Positions 52,581 to 61,133 of a DNA stretch of 64,000 nt are shown here, piece after piece. The notes beneath the pieces are model-generated. The model did not search any database and was not told the origin of the DNA. It worked only from the letters and a program-made list of their open reading frames with translations. This DNA is from Planctomycetota bacterium (GTDB taxonomy: Bacteria; Planctomycetota; UBA1135; GCA-002686595). Position 1 is the first letter of the stretch. Every line of letters begins with the position of its first letter. The stretch spans positions 1 through 64,000 of the forward strand of contig JADHOC010000002.1 in the NCBI GenBank assembly GCA_016779205.1. Reading direction: 5' to 3'. The position numbers and the translations under genes are program-made.

Positions 52581-54863
52581 ATGCTTGAACCGATCCGTCG
52601 TCCCTGGCGCCGCCGCTGCACGTCCGCCCTCGTGGCCCTGGGGGCCGCGGCGGCCTGCGCGCCCGAGCCCACGGCGGAGTGGTTCGGCGCCGAGGTGGTC
52701 GAGCTCGAGGCGCTCGGCGAATGGGCCCAGACCCAGGCCGTCGTGGTGGAGGAGCTCCCCCTGGACGCCGAGGCTGTCGGGGGCTGGCGCACGAATGGAG
52801 TGGGACCCACCGCCGTCAGCGGGGCGTCGGGCGAGCCCGCTTCGGTGGACATCCCCAAGCCCGGGCGGGCGCTCTCCTTGACGCTGCCGCGAAGAGCGGG
52901 GGAGCCCTACAACACCGTCGAGGTCACCGTCTCGACCGAGGGATTCCTCCGGTTCTTCGTCGCCGACGGCGGATCCAGCACGGCGGCGAACCGCAGCGAG
53001 TACATGGAGCGCCAGGCGCCTCTGACCCCCGAGGTGGTCAGGTTCTCGCTCCCCTCGGAGGGGTCGTCGGGGGAGCTGACGATCTTCTTCAACGCCATGA
53101 CCCACGGGACCCGAGTGCACTCGGTGACGCTCTCTCGGCGGCCCGAGGCCGCCTCGGTGCCAAGCCCCCATGAAGCGCCACGGATGGTCGCCATCGGCGA
53201 CCGGAGTCGCCCCTCGGTCGGGCTGCTCCCGGACGTCTCGCTCGTCGGGACGGTGGTCCCCCGCCAGGGGAGCCGAGTCCTGCTGTACGCGGCCTCGCCC
53301 TCGGGGCGAGAGGCCGAGGTGCGCCTCTCCATGGGGTCGGAGGCGGGCTCGCAGGAGCGCTCGGTGAAGGTCGGAGGGGCCGGGTGGACCCGGCTCGAGC
53401 TCGAGGCGCCTCCCTCGGCGCTGGGGGCCCCGTGCGAGGTACGAGTGGAGACCACGGGTGGGGGCGCGGTGGTCGTCAGCACGCTGCTTCACCGGGGCCT
53501 GCCTCGCTGGGAGGACCGGCCAGGCACCGTGCTGCTGGTCACCAGTGACACCCATCGAGCGGACCATGTGGGGTTCACCGGCGGCGAACGGGGCGCCTTG
53601 ACCCCGGCGCTCAACGCGCTCGCGGCCAGGGGCACGGTCTTCGAGGACGCCATCTCCGCGACGTCCATCACCAACCCGTCCCACGCCTCGATCTTCACCG
53701 GGCTGCCCGTGAGGGACACCGGCGTCGTCGGCAACGTGGAGCTCCTGTCCGAGCGCGCCGTGACCCTCGCCGAGACGTTCCAGGCGGCGGGCTACCGGAC
53801 GGTGGCGGCCGTCTCCGCGCGGCACCTGACGCCCTGGAGGAGCGGGCTCGGCCAGGGGTTCGAGGTCTTTGACTCGCCGTCCGGGGGCATGACCCGCGAC
53901 GGGAAGGCCACCGCGGCGGCCGCGCGCGAGCTCCTCGCGGACGTGGGGCCCGACGAGGACGTCTTCGTCTGGCTCCACCTCTTCGATGTCCACGCCCCCT
54001 ACCGGTCACGGGAGGGGATCACGGAGCGCTACTACTCCGGCGATCCATTCTCGGAGGCGCTCACCCGGATGGACCCGCGCGCCGTGGCCAAGTGGAACCG
54101 AAAGGTCCGCGATGCCGAGTACATCCTGGCCCTCTACAAGGGGGAGGTCACCTACCTGGACGGCCTCCTGGGGGAGCTGCTCGAGGCAGAGCCGCGCCTC
54201 GATCAGGGCCTCGTGGCCTTCACCTCCGACCACGGGGAGGCGCTCGGGGAGATCGGCCTCTACTGGACCCACAAGGGTCTCTACCCGAGCACGCTCCGGG
54301 TGCCGCTGCTGCTCGCCGGCCCCGGGGTCCCGGCGGGTCGAACGGTCCGTACGCCGGTGGAGAATCGCTCCCTGGCCAGGACGCTCCACCAGCTCGCCCT
54401 CGGCGAAGGGGGGAACCCGTTCCCGGGGCGTTCGCTCACGGACGCCGAGGTCATGGAGGACGGGCTTGAGGAACCCCGCTTCGTCCTCGGAGCCAACGCC
54501 CTCAGCGCAGGCGCCTTCGCGGGTCGGTGGTACCTGCTGCTGCACCTCGAGACCAAGGGGTGGGGCAACCCGCCCGGGCTGCCGGCGCACTCCATGGAGC
54601 TCTACGACCTCGTCGAGGACCCCGACGCCCTGGTGGACGTGAGCGACGAGCACCCCGAGGCGCTCCGGAAGCTGCGGGCCGGCCTCGTTCGCTGGCTGGT
54701 CAGCGCGGATCCGTCGGAGTCCCTCGCCGGCGGTGCGCCGACGGGGTCCGCTGTCCTCGAGGATGTGGCCGCCCTGGGCTACGCCACGGAGCAAGCCAGC
54801 GCCCTTGATGGGCGCTTGATCGACCCCGACTGCGAGTGCCCGCGCTGCGCGCCGTTCCGCTGA
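52581..54863 (+). CDS. Sulfatase-fold lipoprotein with Thr at the catalytic position
   Basis: A 760-residue lipoprotein (lipobox LGAAAAC, C26). Residues about 40-305 are two unrecognised beta-rich domains. The sulfatase/alkaline phosphatase fold starts at TVLLVTSDTHRADHVG (D323 metal ligand) and has FDVHAPY and TSDHGEALGE. Where sulfatases have C/S-x-P-S-R, this protein has T364-N-P-S-H-A-S-I-F-T-G, so the formylglycine Cys is Thr and the Arg is His. Thr is the nucleophile in phosphoethanolamine and glycerophosphate transferases of the same superfamily. The reaction is therefore probably not sulfate ester hydrolysis; this is inference. It is divergent from the PSCyt gene. Confidence 0.8.
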   Translation: MLEPIRRPWRRRCTSALVALGAAAACAPEPTAEWFGAEVVELEALGEWAQTQAVVVEELPLDAEAVGGWRTNGVGPTAVSGASGEPASVDIPKPGRALSLTLPRRAGEPYNTVEVTVSTEGFLRFFVADGGSSTAANRSEYMERQAPLTPEVVRFSLPSEGSSGELTIFFNAMTHGTRVHSVTLSRRPEAASVPSPHEAPRMVAIGDRSRPSVGLLPDVSLVGTVVPRQGSRVLLYAASPSGREAEVRLSMGSEAGSQERSVKVGGAGWTRLELEAPPSALGAPCEVRVETTGGGAVVVSTLLHRGLPRWEDRPGTVLLVTSDTHRADHVGFTGGERGALTPALNALAARGTVFEDAISATSITNPSHASIFTGLPVRDTGVVGNVELLSERAVTLAETFQAAGYRTVAAVSARHLTPWRSGLGQGFEVFDSPSGGMTRDGKATAAAARELLADVGPDEDVFVWLHLFDVHAPYRSREGITERYYSGDPFSEALTRMDPRAVAKWNRKVRDAEYILALYKGEVTYLDGLLGELLEAEPRLDQGLVAFTSDHGEALGEIGLYWTHKGLYPSTLRVPLLLAGPGVPAGRTVRTPVENRSLARTLHQLALGEGGNPFPGRSLTDAEVMEDGLEEPRFVLGANALSAGAFAGRWYLLLHLETKGWGNPPGLPAHSMELYDLVEDPDALVDVSDEHPEALRKLRAGLVRWLVSADPSESLAGGAPTGSAVLEDVAALGYATEQASALDGRLIDPDCECPRCAPFR

Positions 54864-54870
54864 CCGCGCG

Positions 54871-55332
54871 CTAGTCCTCGCAGGCGGAGGCGGGCTCCAC
54901 CTTGACCGGTCCCGTGAAGGTCCACTCGATGCCCTCCGGCCCGCGGGTGGCCGTGAGCGTCGCGCCCTCGCCGGTGATGGTCACCTGGGCCGCGCGCTTG
55001 CGGACGCTCTTCAGGCCTCCGTCGGCCAGGATCCCCTGGGTGTCCTTGGGGCTGAAGAGGAAGACGTGGACGGGGGTGCCCACGGGGAGCGGGAAGGGGG
55101 CTCCCTCCTCCTTCGCCTTGACCATCCCCATGTACTTCCTGTTCACGCCGTCGCGATAGGACGGGCACCCGTCCGCCGCGTCGTAGAACTTGAACGCGCC
55201 GTTGCGCTCGCTGGCGCCGACCATGACGAGGACGTCCGCGGTCGAGTCGCTCGCGCCGTATCCACGGCGCGGGCCGTTGCAGGAGGCGGTGAGGAGGACG
55301 AGGAGCGTGAGGGCGGGGAGTAACAGTCTCAT
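54871..55332 (-). CDS. Small lipoprotein, unknown
   Basis: A 153-residue lipoprotein. The signal peptide ends with the lipobox LTASC (C18). The rest contains a GCPSYRDGVNRKYMG segment with one Cys and a C-terminal beta-rich half. No family recognised. It is convergent with the sulfatase-fold gene with only 7 bp between stops, and divergent from the sulfotransferase-like gene, with 143 bp between. Confidence 0.65.
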   Translation of the reverse strand: MRLLLPALTLLVLLTASCNGPRRGYGASDSTADVLVMVGASERNGAFKFYDAADGCPSYRDGVNRKYMGMVKAKEEGAPFPLPVGTPVHVFLFSPKDTQGILADGGLKSVRKRAAQVTITGEGATLTATRGPEGIEWTFTGPVKVEPASACED

Positions 55333-55475
55333 GGGCTTGGCCTGCGGGAGAGGGGGAGTCGCGGTTGCGCGCCCCCGATAGAGCCCGGGCAGGATAACTT
55401 CTCTCCTCCGCCGCCGAAGAGGCGCGCCCTCCCGAGCACCCGTCCCCCATCCGAACTCCGCCCCACTCCGAATCG

Positions 55476-56204
55476 ATGGTCCTCCGAATCGCCATGTGGT
55501 CCGGGCCGCGGAATATCTCGACGGCGCTGATGCGCTCCTTTGAGGCGCGCCCGGACACGCACGTCTCCGACGAGCCCCTGTACGCGTACTACCTCGAGCG
55601 CACGGGCCTCGAGCACCCGATGGCCGGGGAGATCATCGCACGCCACGAGGCGGACTGGCGAGCGGTGGCCGCCGAGCTGACCGGGCCGACGCCCGCTGGC
55701 GAGACGGTCTGGTACCAGAAGCACATGGCGCATCACCTGCTCGAGGAGGTGGACCGCGGCTGGCTCACGGAGTTGAAGCACGCGTTCCTCCTCCGCGAGC
55801 CGCGGGCCATGCTCGCCTCGCTGGTGGACCGTCTGGGCAGCGCCACCCTGGCGGATACGGGTCTTCCCCAGCAGGTGGAGATCCACCGTTGGGTCCAGGA
55901 GCACACGGGGCAGGCGCCTCCGGTGGTGGACTCCGCGGACATCCAGAGCGCGCCGCGTGGGGTCCTCGAGAGGCTGTGCGAGGCCCTGGGGCTGCCCTTC
56001 GACGGGGCCATGCTCGCCTGGGAGAGCGGCCCGCGCGACACGGACGGCTGCTGGGGCCCGCACTGGTACCAGAGCACCTACAAGTCCACCGCCTTCAGCC
56101 CGCCCGTGACCCGCGGCCGGACCCTCGACCCCGCCTACGAGGCGCTCGCCCAGGAGTGCGAGGCGCTCTACGCCGAGCTCGCCCAGCACCGAATTCAGGC
56201 CTGA
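55476..56204 (+). CDS. Sulfotransferase-like P-loop protein
   Basis: A 242-residue protein with the 5'-phosphosulfate-binding style loop MWSGPRNISTALMRSF at residues 7-22 and a DEPLYAYYL segment after it. LLREPRAMLASLV (about 108-120) corresponds to the 3'-phosphate-binding region. No signal peptide is present. It lies 10 nt upstream of a class IV aminotransferase gene. In plants the same two domains occur fused in proteins called branched-chain aminotransferase-like. The donor is presumably PAPS, but this family has not been characterised enough to name a substrate. Confidence 0.78.
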   Translation: MVLRIAMWSGPRNISTALMRSFEARPDTHVSDEPLYAYYLERTGLEHPMAGEIIARHEADWRAVAAELTGPTPAGETVWYQKHMAHHLLEEVDRGWLTELKHAFLLREPRAMLASLVDRLGSATLADTGLPQQVEIHRWVQEHTGQAPPVVDSADIQSAPRGVLERLCEALGLPFDGAMLAWESGPRDTDGCWGPHWYQSTYKSTAFSPPVTRGRTLDPAYEALAQECEALYAELAQHRIQA

Positions 56205-56214
56205 TCCCGATCCC

Positions 56215-57111
56215 ATGAAGCAGAGCTACGACCCGCGCAACGCGGACATCCAGGTCAACATCGACGGCAACCTCGTCCACCGAGACGAGGCCAAGGTCAG
56301 TGTCTTCGACTCCCTCGTGCAGGGTGGCGACGGCTGCTGGGAGGGCCTGCGCGTCTACCAGGGCAAGGTCTTCCGCCTCGACCACCACCTCGATCGCCTG
56401 ATCCACTCGGCGAAGGCCCTGGCCTTCGAGGAGATCCCGTCCAAGGAGTCGATCCGCGCGGAGATCCGCAGGACCCTCGAGGCCAACGGCATGGACGACG
56501 GTGTCCACATCCGGCTGACGCTCTCCCGCGGGCTCAAGATCACCTCGGGCATGGACCCCCGCCTCAACCAGGCGGGCCCGACCCTGATCGTCCTCGCCGA
56601 GTACAAGGCGCCGGTGTACGACAAGCAGGGGCTTAACCTCGCGACGAGCTCCCTGCGCCGCTTCACCTCCGACTGCCTCGACCCGAAGATCCACCACAAC
56701 AACCTCCTGCAGTCGATCCTCGCCAAGGTGGAGGCCAACGCCGCGGGCGCCGACGACGCGATCATGCTGGACATGCGCGGGTTCGTGGCCGAGACCAACG
56801 CGACCCACCTGTTCATGGTCGACGGCGGCGTGCTCGCCACCAGCCGGACCGTGGCGTGCCCCGAGGGGGTGACCCGCTCCACCGTGCTCCAGCTCTGCCG
56901 CGAGCACGACATTCCGCACCGGGTGGAGGACATCTCGCTGACGGAGTTCCACCGTGCCGACGAGGTCTTCTGCACGGGCACCATGGGCGAGCTCGCCGGC
57001 GTCACCCGCATCGACGGACGCACCATCGGGGACGGCCAGATCGGGCCGCTGACCCAGCGGCTCTCGGCCCTGTACGGGGAGCTCACTCGGCGCGAGAGCG
57101 AGCCCGTCTGA
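56215..57111 (+). CDS. Class IV PLP aminotransferase (BCAT/D-amino acid transaminase type)
   Basis: A 298-residue fold-type IV enzyme. VHRDEAKVSVFDSLVQGGDGCWEGLRVYQGK is the typical N-terminal region, with the FDxxxxxGDxxxEG-like block. The PLP Lys is K158 in DPKIHHNNLLQS, and DMRGFVAETNATHLF (186-200) holds the conserved Glu (E193). The two-gene pairing with the sulfotransferase-like gene is tight, 10 nt apart. It may be a branched-chain or D-amino acid aminotransferase or an aminodeoxychorismate lyase-like enzyme; motifs alone cannot decide. Confidence 0.88.
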   Translation: MKQSYDPRNADIQVNIDGNLVHRDEAKVSVFDSLVQGGDGCWEGLRVYQGKVFRLDHHLDRLIHSAKALAFEEIPSKESIRAEIRRTLEANGMDDGVHIRLTLSRGLKITSGMDPRLNQAGPTLIVLAEYKAPVYDKQGLNLATSSLRRFTSDCLDPKIHHNNLLQSILAKVEANAAGADDAIMLDMRGFVAETNATHLFMVDGGVLATSRTVACPEGVTRSTVLQLCREHDIPHRVEDISLTEFHRADEVFCTGTMGELAGVTRIDGRTIGDGQIGPLTQRLSALYGELTRRESEPV

Positions 57112-57158
57112 ACCTGGCCTCCACCGCGAGGCCTCGCGACTCCGACCCTGAACCGAGA

Positions 57159-57191
57159 CCGCCCGCCCCGGGCCAGGCCAGGGGCGGGCGG
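57159..57191. terminator. Bidirectional hairpin between the aminotransferase and sodA genes
   Basis: A perfect 11-bp stem CCGCCCGCCCC/GGGGCGGGCGG (57159-57169 and 57181-57191) with an 11-nt loop, between convergent genes. Confidence 0.7.
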
Positions 57192-57251
57192 CGAAGGGTG
57201 GGGCGCGCCGAGGGGCACCTCACCGTGGGAGGGGAGCGGCTCCCCGGCGGG

Positions 57252-57863
57252 TCAGGCCTTGGCCGCGGCGAAGCGGGCGGCGACCGCGTCGAAGTCCACG
57301 CAGTTCCACCAGGCCTTGAGGTACTCGGGGCGACGGTTCTCGTACGTCAGGTAGTACGCGTGCTCCCAGACGTCGTTGCCCATGATGATCTTGTGGCCCT
57401 GGCTCATGGGGGTGTCCTGGTTCGGGGTGGCGACGACCTCGAGGCGGCCCTCGGGGTTCATGGTCAGCCAGACCCAGCCGGAGCCGAACTGCGTGGCGCC
57501 CTTGCCGTTGAAAGTCTCCTTCAGGTTGTCGAGGGAGCCGAAGGTGCTGTTGATCGCTTCACCCAGCTCACCGGTGGGCTCGCCGCCCTTCCCGGGGCCC
57601 ATGATCGACCAGAAGATCGAGTGGTTCACGTGGCCGCCGCCGTTGTTCCGCACGGCGCCGCGGATGTCCTCGGGCACCGCGTCGAGGTTGGAGACGATCT
57701 CCTCGGCCGTCTTGGACTCGAGGTCGGTGCCCTCGATCGCGGCGTTGAACTTCGCCACATAGGCCCCGTGGTGGAGCCCGTGGTGGAGCTCCATGGTGCG
57801 CGTGTTGATGAAGGGCTCGAGGGCGTCGTGCGCGAAGGTGAGGGCGGGGACTTCGAAGGCCAT
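57252..57863 (-). CDS. sodA: Superoxide dismutase, Mn/Fe family
   Basis: A 203-residue Mn/Fe superoxide dismutase. Metal ligands are H27 (LHHGLHH), H81 (GGGHVNHSIFW), D164 and H168 (NDVWEHAYY). The GGGHVNHS and GGEPTGEL segments favour the Mn type over the Fe type. No signal peptide is present, so it is cytoplasmic. The ATG at 57863 gives the standard N terminus; upstream in-frame codons are Pro-rich and rejected. It is convergent with the aminotransferase gene and divergent from the second PSCyt module. Confidence 0.95.
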   Translation of the reverse strand: MAFEVPALTFAHDALEPFINTRTMELHHGLHHGAYVAKFNAAIEGTDLESKTAEEIVSNLDAVPEDIRGAVRNNGGGHVNHSIFWSIMGPGKGGEPTGELGEAINSTFGSLDNLKETFNGKGATQFGSGWVWLTMNPEGRLEVVATPNQDTPMSQGHKIIMGNDVWEHAYYLTYENRRPEYLKAWWNCVDFDAVAARFAAAKA

Positions 57864-58205
57864 GGGTGGGTTGGGGTCGGGATCGCCCGGGCGATCCGTA
57901 AGGGGGCGGGGGTGTTGATGGAGGGGAGAGGATCGCCCGTGCGGGCACATTTCTCAACCCTCGCCGGAAGGTCCGCGGGTGAGGACGCCCGGGAGTGGCC
58001 TGGCCGGGCCGCACCCGGGAGCTCGGTCGCCGTGGCGCCGCCTTCGCCCCCGTCCTGATTTGGGTTCCTCACCGGTGTCCATCGGGAACCTCCGGGTGGG
58101 TCCGGCCGGGGCGTTCGGCCGCGGTCTTGGGAACAACCGGGCGCAGTTTCGGTAATCGGGGCGCTGGCATACCCTTTCGGTAGTCGTCGACCCAAAGAGC
58201 TCTTC
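57864..58205. other. Divergent intergenic region, sodA / second PSCyt module
   Basis: 342 bp with no convincing gene. It contains two direct copies of TTTCGGTA at 58147-58154 and 58175-58182, 28 bp apart. The second lies 23 bp before the PSCyt start and could be part of a regulator site. No clear sigma-70 promoter was recognised. Confidence 0.4.
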
Positions 58206-61133
58206 ATGATCCACCCCCTCCTCCACGTTGCCCTCGCCATCGCAGGATCCGGCTCGAACCCGGCGGGCCCCGGAGGAGACGGATTCGAGTCGGCCAGGGA
58301 CATCATCGAGAGCCGGTGCCTGAGCTGTCACGGGGGAGAGGGGCGGGAGAGCGGGCTGTCGTTCGCCGACGCCGCGACCTTCGGGGCCGGGGGCGCCCGC
58401 GGGCCGGCGGTCCGTTCGGACGACGTCGACCGGAGCCGCTTGCTCGAGGTCATCAGCTACCGCAATCCGGACCTGGCGATGCCGCCCTCGGGCCGCCTGC
58501 CGGAGGACGAGCGAGCGACCCTGGAGGCCTGGGTGCGCGCTGGGGCCCCCTGGCCGGAGGGAGACGCCGGGCGCCTCGCGGACCCCGCGGCTCACCCGAT
58601 CGAGGCGGCCGAGATCGACCTCGACGCGGACTGGTGGGCCTACGGTCCGCTGGAGCCGGTCGCGGTCCCTGCGGGGGAGCAGGAGCACGCCGTGGACGCG
58701 CTGCTCGCCGTTCGCCGGGACGCCGCGGGGCTCCCCTGCGCCGGCGCGGCCGAGCCCCTCGCTCTCCTCCGTCGGGCCACCTTCGACCTCACGGGGCTCC
58801 CGCCCACGGTGGCGGAGCGCGAGGCGTTCCAGGGGGACGTGGAGGCGCGCGGCTTCGAGGCCGCATGGTCGACGCTCCTCGACCGGCTCTTCGAGAGCCC
58901 CCACTACGGCGAGCACCAGGCCCGGCACTGGCTCGACCTGGTGCGCTACGGGGAGACCAACGGGTACGAGCGCGACAACCCCAAGCAGAACATGTGGCGC
59001 TACCGCGACTGGGTCGTGCGCGCCTTCGACGCGGACCTGCCCTACGACCAGTTCGTGAAGCACCAGTTCGCGGGGGACGAGTACGCCGACGAGTTCGAGG
59101 ACTCCCGCGACCGGGACCAGGCCATGCTCGCCACCGGGTTCTTCCGGCTCGGCGTGTGGGACGATGAGCCCGTGGACCGGCCCCAGGCCGCCGCCGACGG
59201 TCGGGCGGACGTGGTCGACACCTTCAGCCAGGTGGTCATGGCGACGACCATGGGCTGCGCCCGGTGCCACGACCACAAGGCCGACCCGATCACGCAGAAG
59301 GAGTACTACGAGCTCACCGCCCACGTGCGCGGCGTGCGCCACTACGGGGGCCGGCCCGAAGCCGACCTGATCGACCGCGCGGAGGACGGCGTGCGGCACG
59401 TGAGTGAGCGCGATGCGGACCTCGTGGCGGTGGAGCAGGAGATCGTCGCCGAGGCGCACCGGCTCGGGCTGGACGCCCCCGCGCCCGGGGCGCAGGTCGA
59501 CGTCCTGATCCCCGACGCGCGCTCGGGGGAGCACCGCTGGCGCTACCGGTTCGGCGAGCCCGTCGATGGCTGGGAGATGCCGGGGTTCAACCACCACGAC
59601 TGGAAGGAGGGCAAGGCCGGCTTCGGTCGCCGGGGGACCCCGAAGTCCGTGGTGCGCACGGACTGGCACGAGAAGTTCATCCAGCTGCGGACCACGTTCC
59701 GCCTCGAGGAGATCCCCGAGGCCCTGCGGCTGACGCTGCACTACGACGATGACGTGCGGGTCTACATCAACGGCCTGCTCGTGCTGGAGCGGACGGGGTA
59801 CATCGTGGACTACGGCACGCACCAGCTGCCCCAAGCGGCCCGTGACGCGCTGGTCGTGGGCCGCAACGTGGTGGCGGTCTCCTGCTTGCAGGACTTCGGC
59901 GGCCAGTACATCGACATCGGGCTCGACACGGGGTGCGACCCCAACGCGGAGGGGGGGCCGGTGGCCCTCCTGGAGGCGGCGGCCGCGGAGCGGGCGGACG
60001 ACGCCGAGCTGGAGCGGGGCCGTGACCTGCTCGCGCGCCGGGTGCAGCTGAAGGGCGAGCGGGTCAACAAGCCCTACCCAGCCCAGGTGGTCCGCGAGGT
60101 GGGGTCACGTCCCCCCGCGCAGCACATCAACCTGCGGGGCAGCGTCCATGCGCTGGCGGACGAGGTGGGCCCCGGGGTCCCCCTGGCCTGGGTCAAGGGG
60201 ACGGCCGGGGAAGGCGAATACGCCGCGCCCCAGAACGGCCCCGACGGCGCGCCCACCAGCGGTCGGCGTCGGGCGCTGGTGGAGTGGATCTTCAGCGACG
60301 GCGTGCACCTCGCGGCGCGGGTGGAGGCCAACCGCACCTGGCAGTTCCTCTTCGGTCGGGGGCTGTGCCGCTCCACGGGCGACTTCGGCCGCCTCGGAGA
60401 CCGTCCGACCCACCCCGAGCTTCTGGACCACCTGGCCGCCGAGCTCATCGAGCGCGGTTGGTCCCGCAAGTCCCTGCAGCGCTTCATCATGGAGAGCGAG
60501 GCGTACCGCATGGCGACGGTTGGCCCCGACGAGGCCCTCGAGGCCGACCCGCGCAACGATCTGTTCTGGCGCTTCAACCCGCGCCGGCTCACGGCGGAGG
60601 AGGTCCGGGACGCGATGCTCGCCGCCAGCGGCGAGCTCAACCTGCGCCGGCATGGCCCCAGCGTCTTCCCCCCGCTCCCCAAGGAGGTGCTCGCCACCTC
60701 GTCGCGGCCGGGCGCCGCGTGGGGTCGGTCCTCCAAGGAGGACTCGGTCCGGCGCAGCGTCTACATCCACGTGAAGCGCTCCCTGCGGGAGCCGCTGCTG
60801 GCGGTCCTCGATCAGCCCGACCCGGACATGCCGTGCCCTGAGCGCTTCCCGACCAACGTGCCGACGCAGGCGCTCCTGACCCTGAACGGCGAGTTCTCCC
60901 AGGTGCGAGCGGAGGCCTTCGCGGCCTCCCTCTCGGACCAGCAGGACCTCCGGGCGGCCCTGGCGGAGGCCATGGAGCGCGCCCTCTCGAGGACCCCCGA
61001 CGGTGCCGAGCTCGACCGGGCGGAGGCCCTCGTCGAGGCCCTCGTGGAGGAACACGGCTTCGACCAACAGCGCGCCCTTGGCCTCTTTGCCCTCGGGCTC
61101 TTCAACCGCAACGAGTTCACCTGGCTGGACTGA
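58206..61133 (+). CDS. PSCyt1-DUF1549-DUF1553 (PSD1) cytochrome protein (copy 2)
   Basis: A 975-residue exported protein (short signal peptide, about residues 1-14). The heme motif CLSCH (C38, C41, H42) is followed by LAMPPSGRLPE and IEA-type linker sequence. DUF1549 contains LTGLPPT and MGCARCHDHKADPITQ. A roughly 130-residue beta-sandwich insert with YRFGEPVDGWEMPGFNHHDW and LTLHYDDDVRVYINGLLV replaces the LamG domain of copy 1. DUF1553 closes the protein, with NRTWQFLFGRGL and RRSVYIHVKR. Its stop overlaps the DUF1501 start by 1 nt, making an operon. Confidence 0.92.
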   Translation: MIHPLLHVALAIAGSGSNPAGPGGDGFESARDIIESRCLSCHGGEGRESGLSFADAATFGAGGARGPAVRSDDVDRSRLLEVISYRNPDLAMPPSGRLPEDERATLEAWVRAGAPWPEGDAGRLADPAAHPIEAAEIDLDADWWAYGPLEPVAVPAGEQEHAVDALLAVRRDAAGLPCAGAAEPLALLRRATFDLTGLPPTVAEREAFQGDVEARGFEAAWSTLLDRLFESPHYGEHQARHWLDLVRYGETNGYERDNPKQNMWRYRDWVVRAFDADLPYDQFVKHQFAGDEYADEFEDSRDRDQAMLATGFFRLGVWDDEPVDRPQAAADGRADVVDTFSQVVMATTMGCARCHDHKADPITQKEYYELTAHVRGVRHYGGRPEADLIDRAEDGVRHVSERDADLVAVEQEIVAEAHRLGLDAPAPGAQVDVLIPDARSGEHRWRYRFGEPVDGWEMPGFNHHDWKEGKAGFGRRGTPKSVVRTDWHEKFIQLRTTFRLEEIPEALRLTLHYDDDVRVYINGLLVLERTGYIVDYGTHQLPQAARDALVVGRNVVAVSCLQDFGGQYIDIGLDTGCDPNAEGGPVALLEAAAAERADDAELERGRDLLARRVQLKGERVNKPYPAQVVREVGSRPPAQHINLRGSVHALADEVGPGVPLAWVKGTAGEGEYAAPQNGPDGAPTSGRRRALVEWIFSDGVHLAARVEANRTWQFLFGRGLCRSTGDFGRLGDRPTHPELLDHLAAELIERGWSRKSLQRFIMESEAYRMATVGPDEALEADPRNDLFWRFNPRRLTAEEVRDAMLAASGELNLRRHGPSVFPPLPKEVLATSSRPGAAWGRSSKEDSVRRSVYIHVKRSLREPLLAVLDQPDPDMPCPERFPTNVPTQALLTLNGEFSQVRAEAFAASLSDQQDLRAALAEAMERALSRTPDGAELDRAEALVEALVEEHGFDQQRALGLFALGLFNRNEFTWLD

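Noticed and set aside
52416..53993. N-terminal extension of the PSCyt protein by more than 500 codons
   Set aside because: It would run through the divergent sulfatase-fold gene. The signal peptide and heme motif place the start at 52406.
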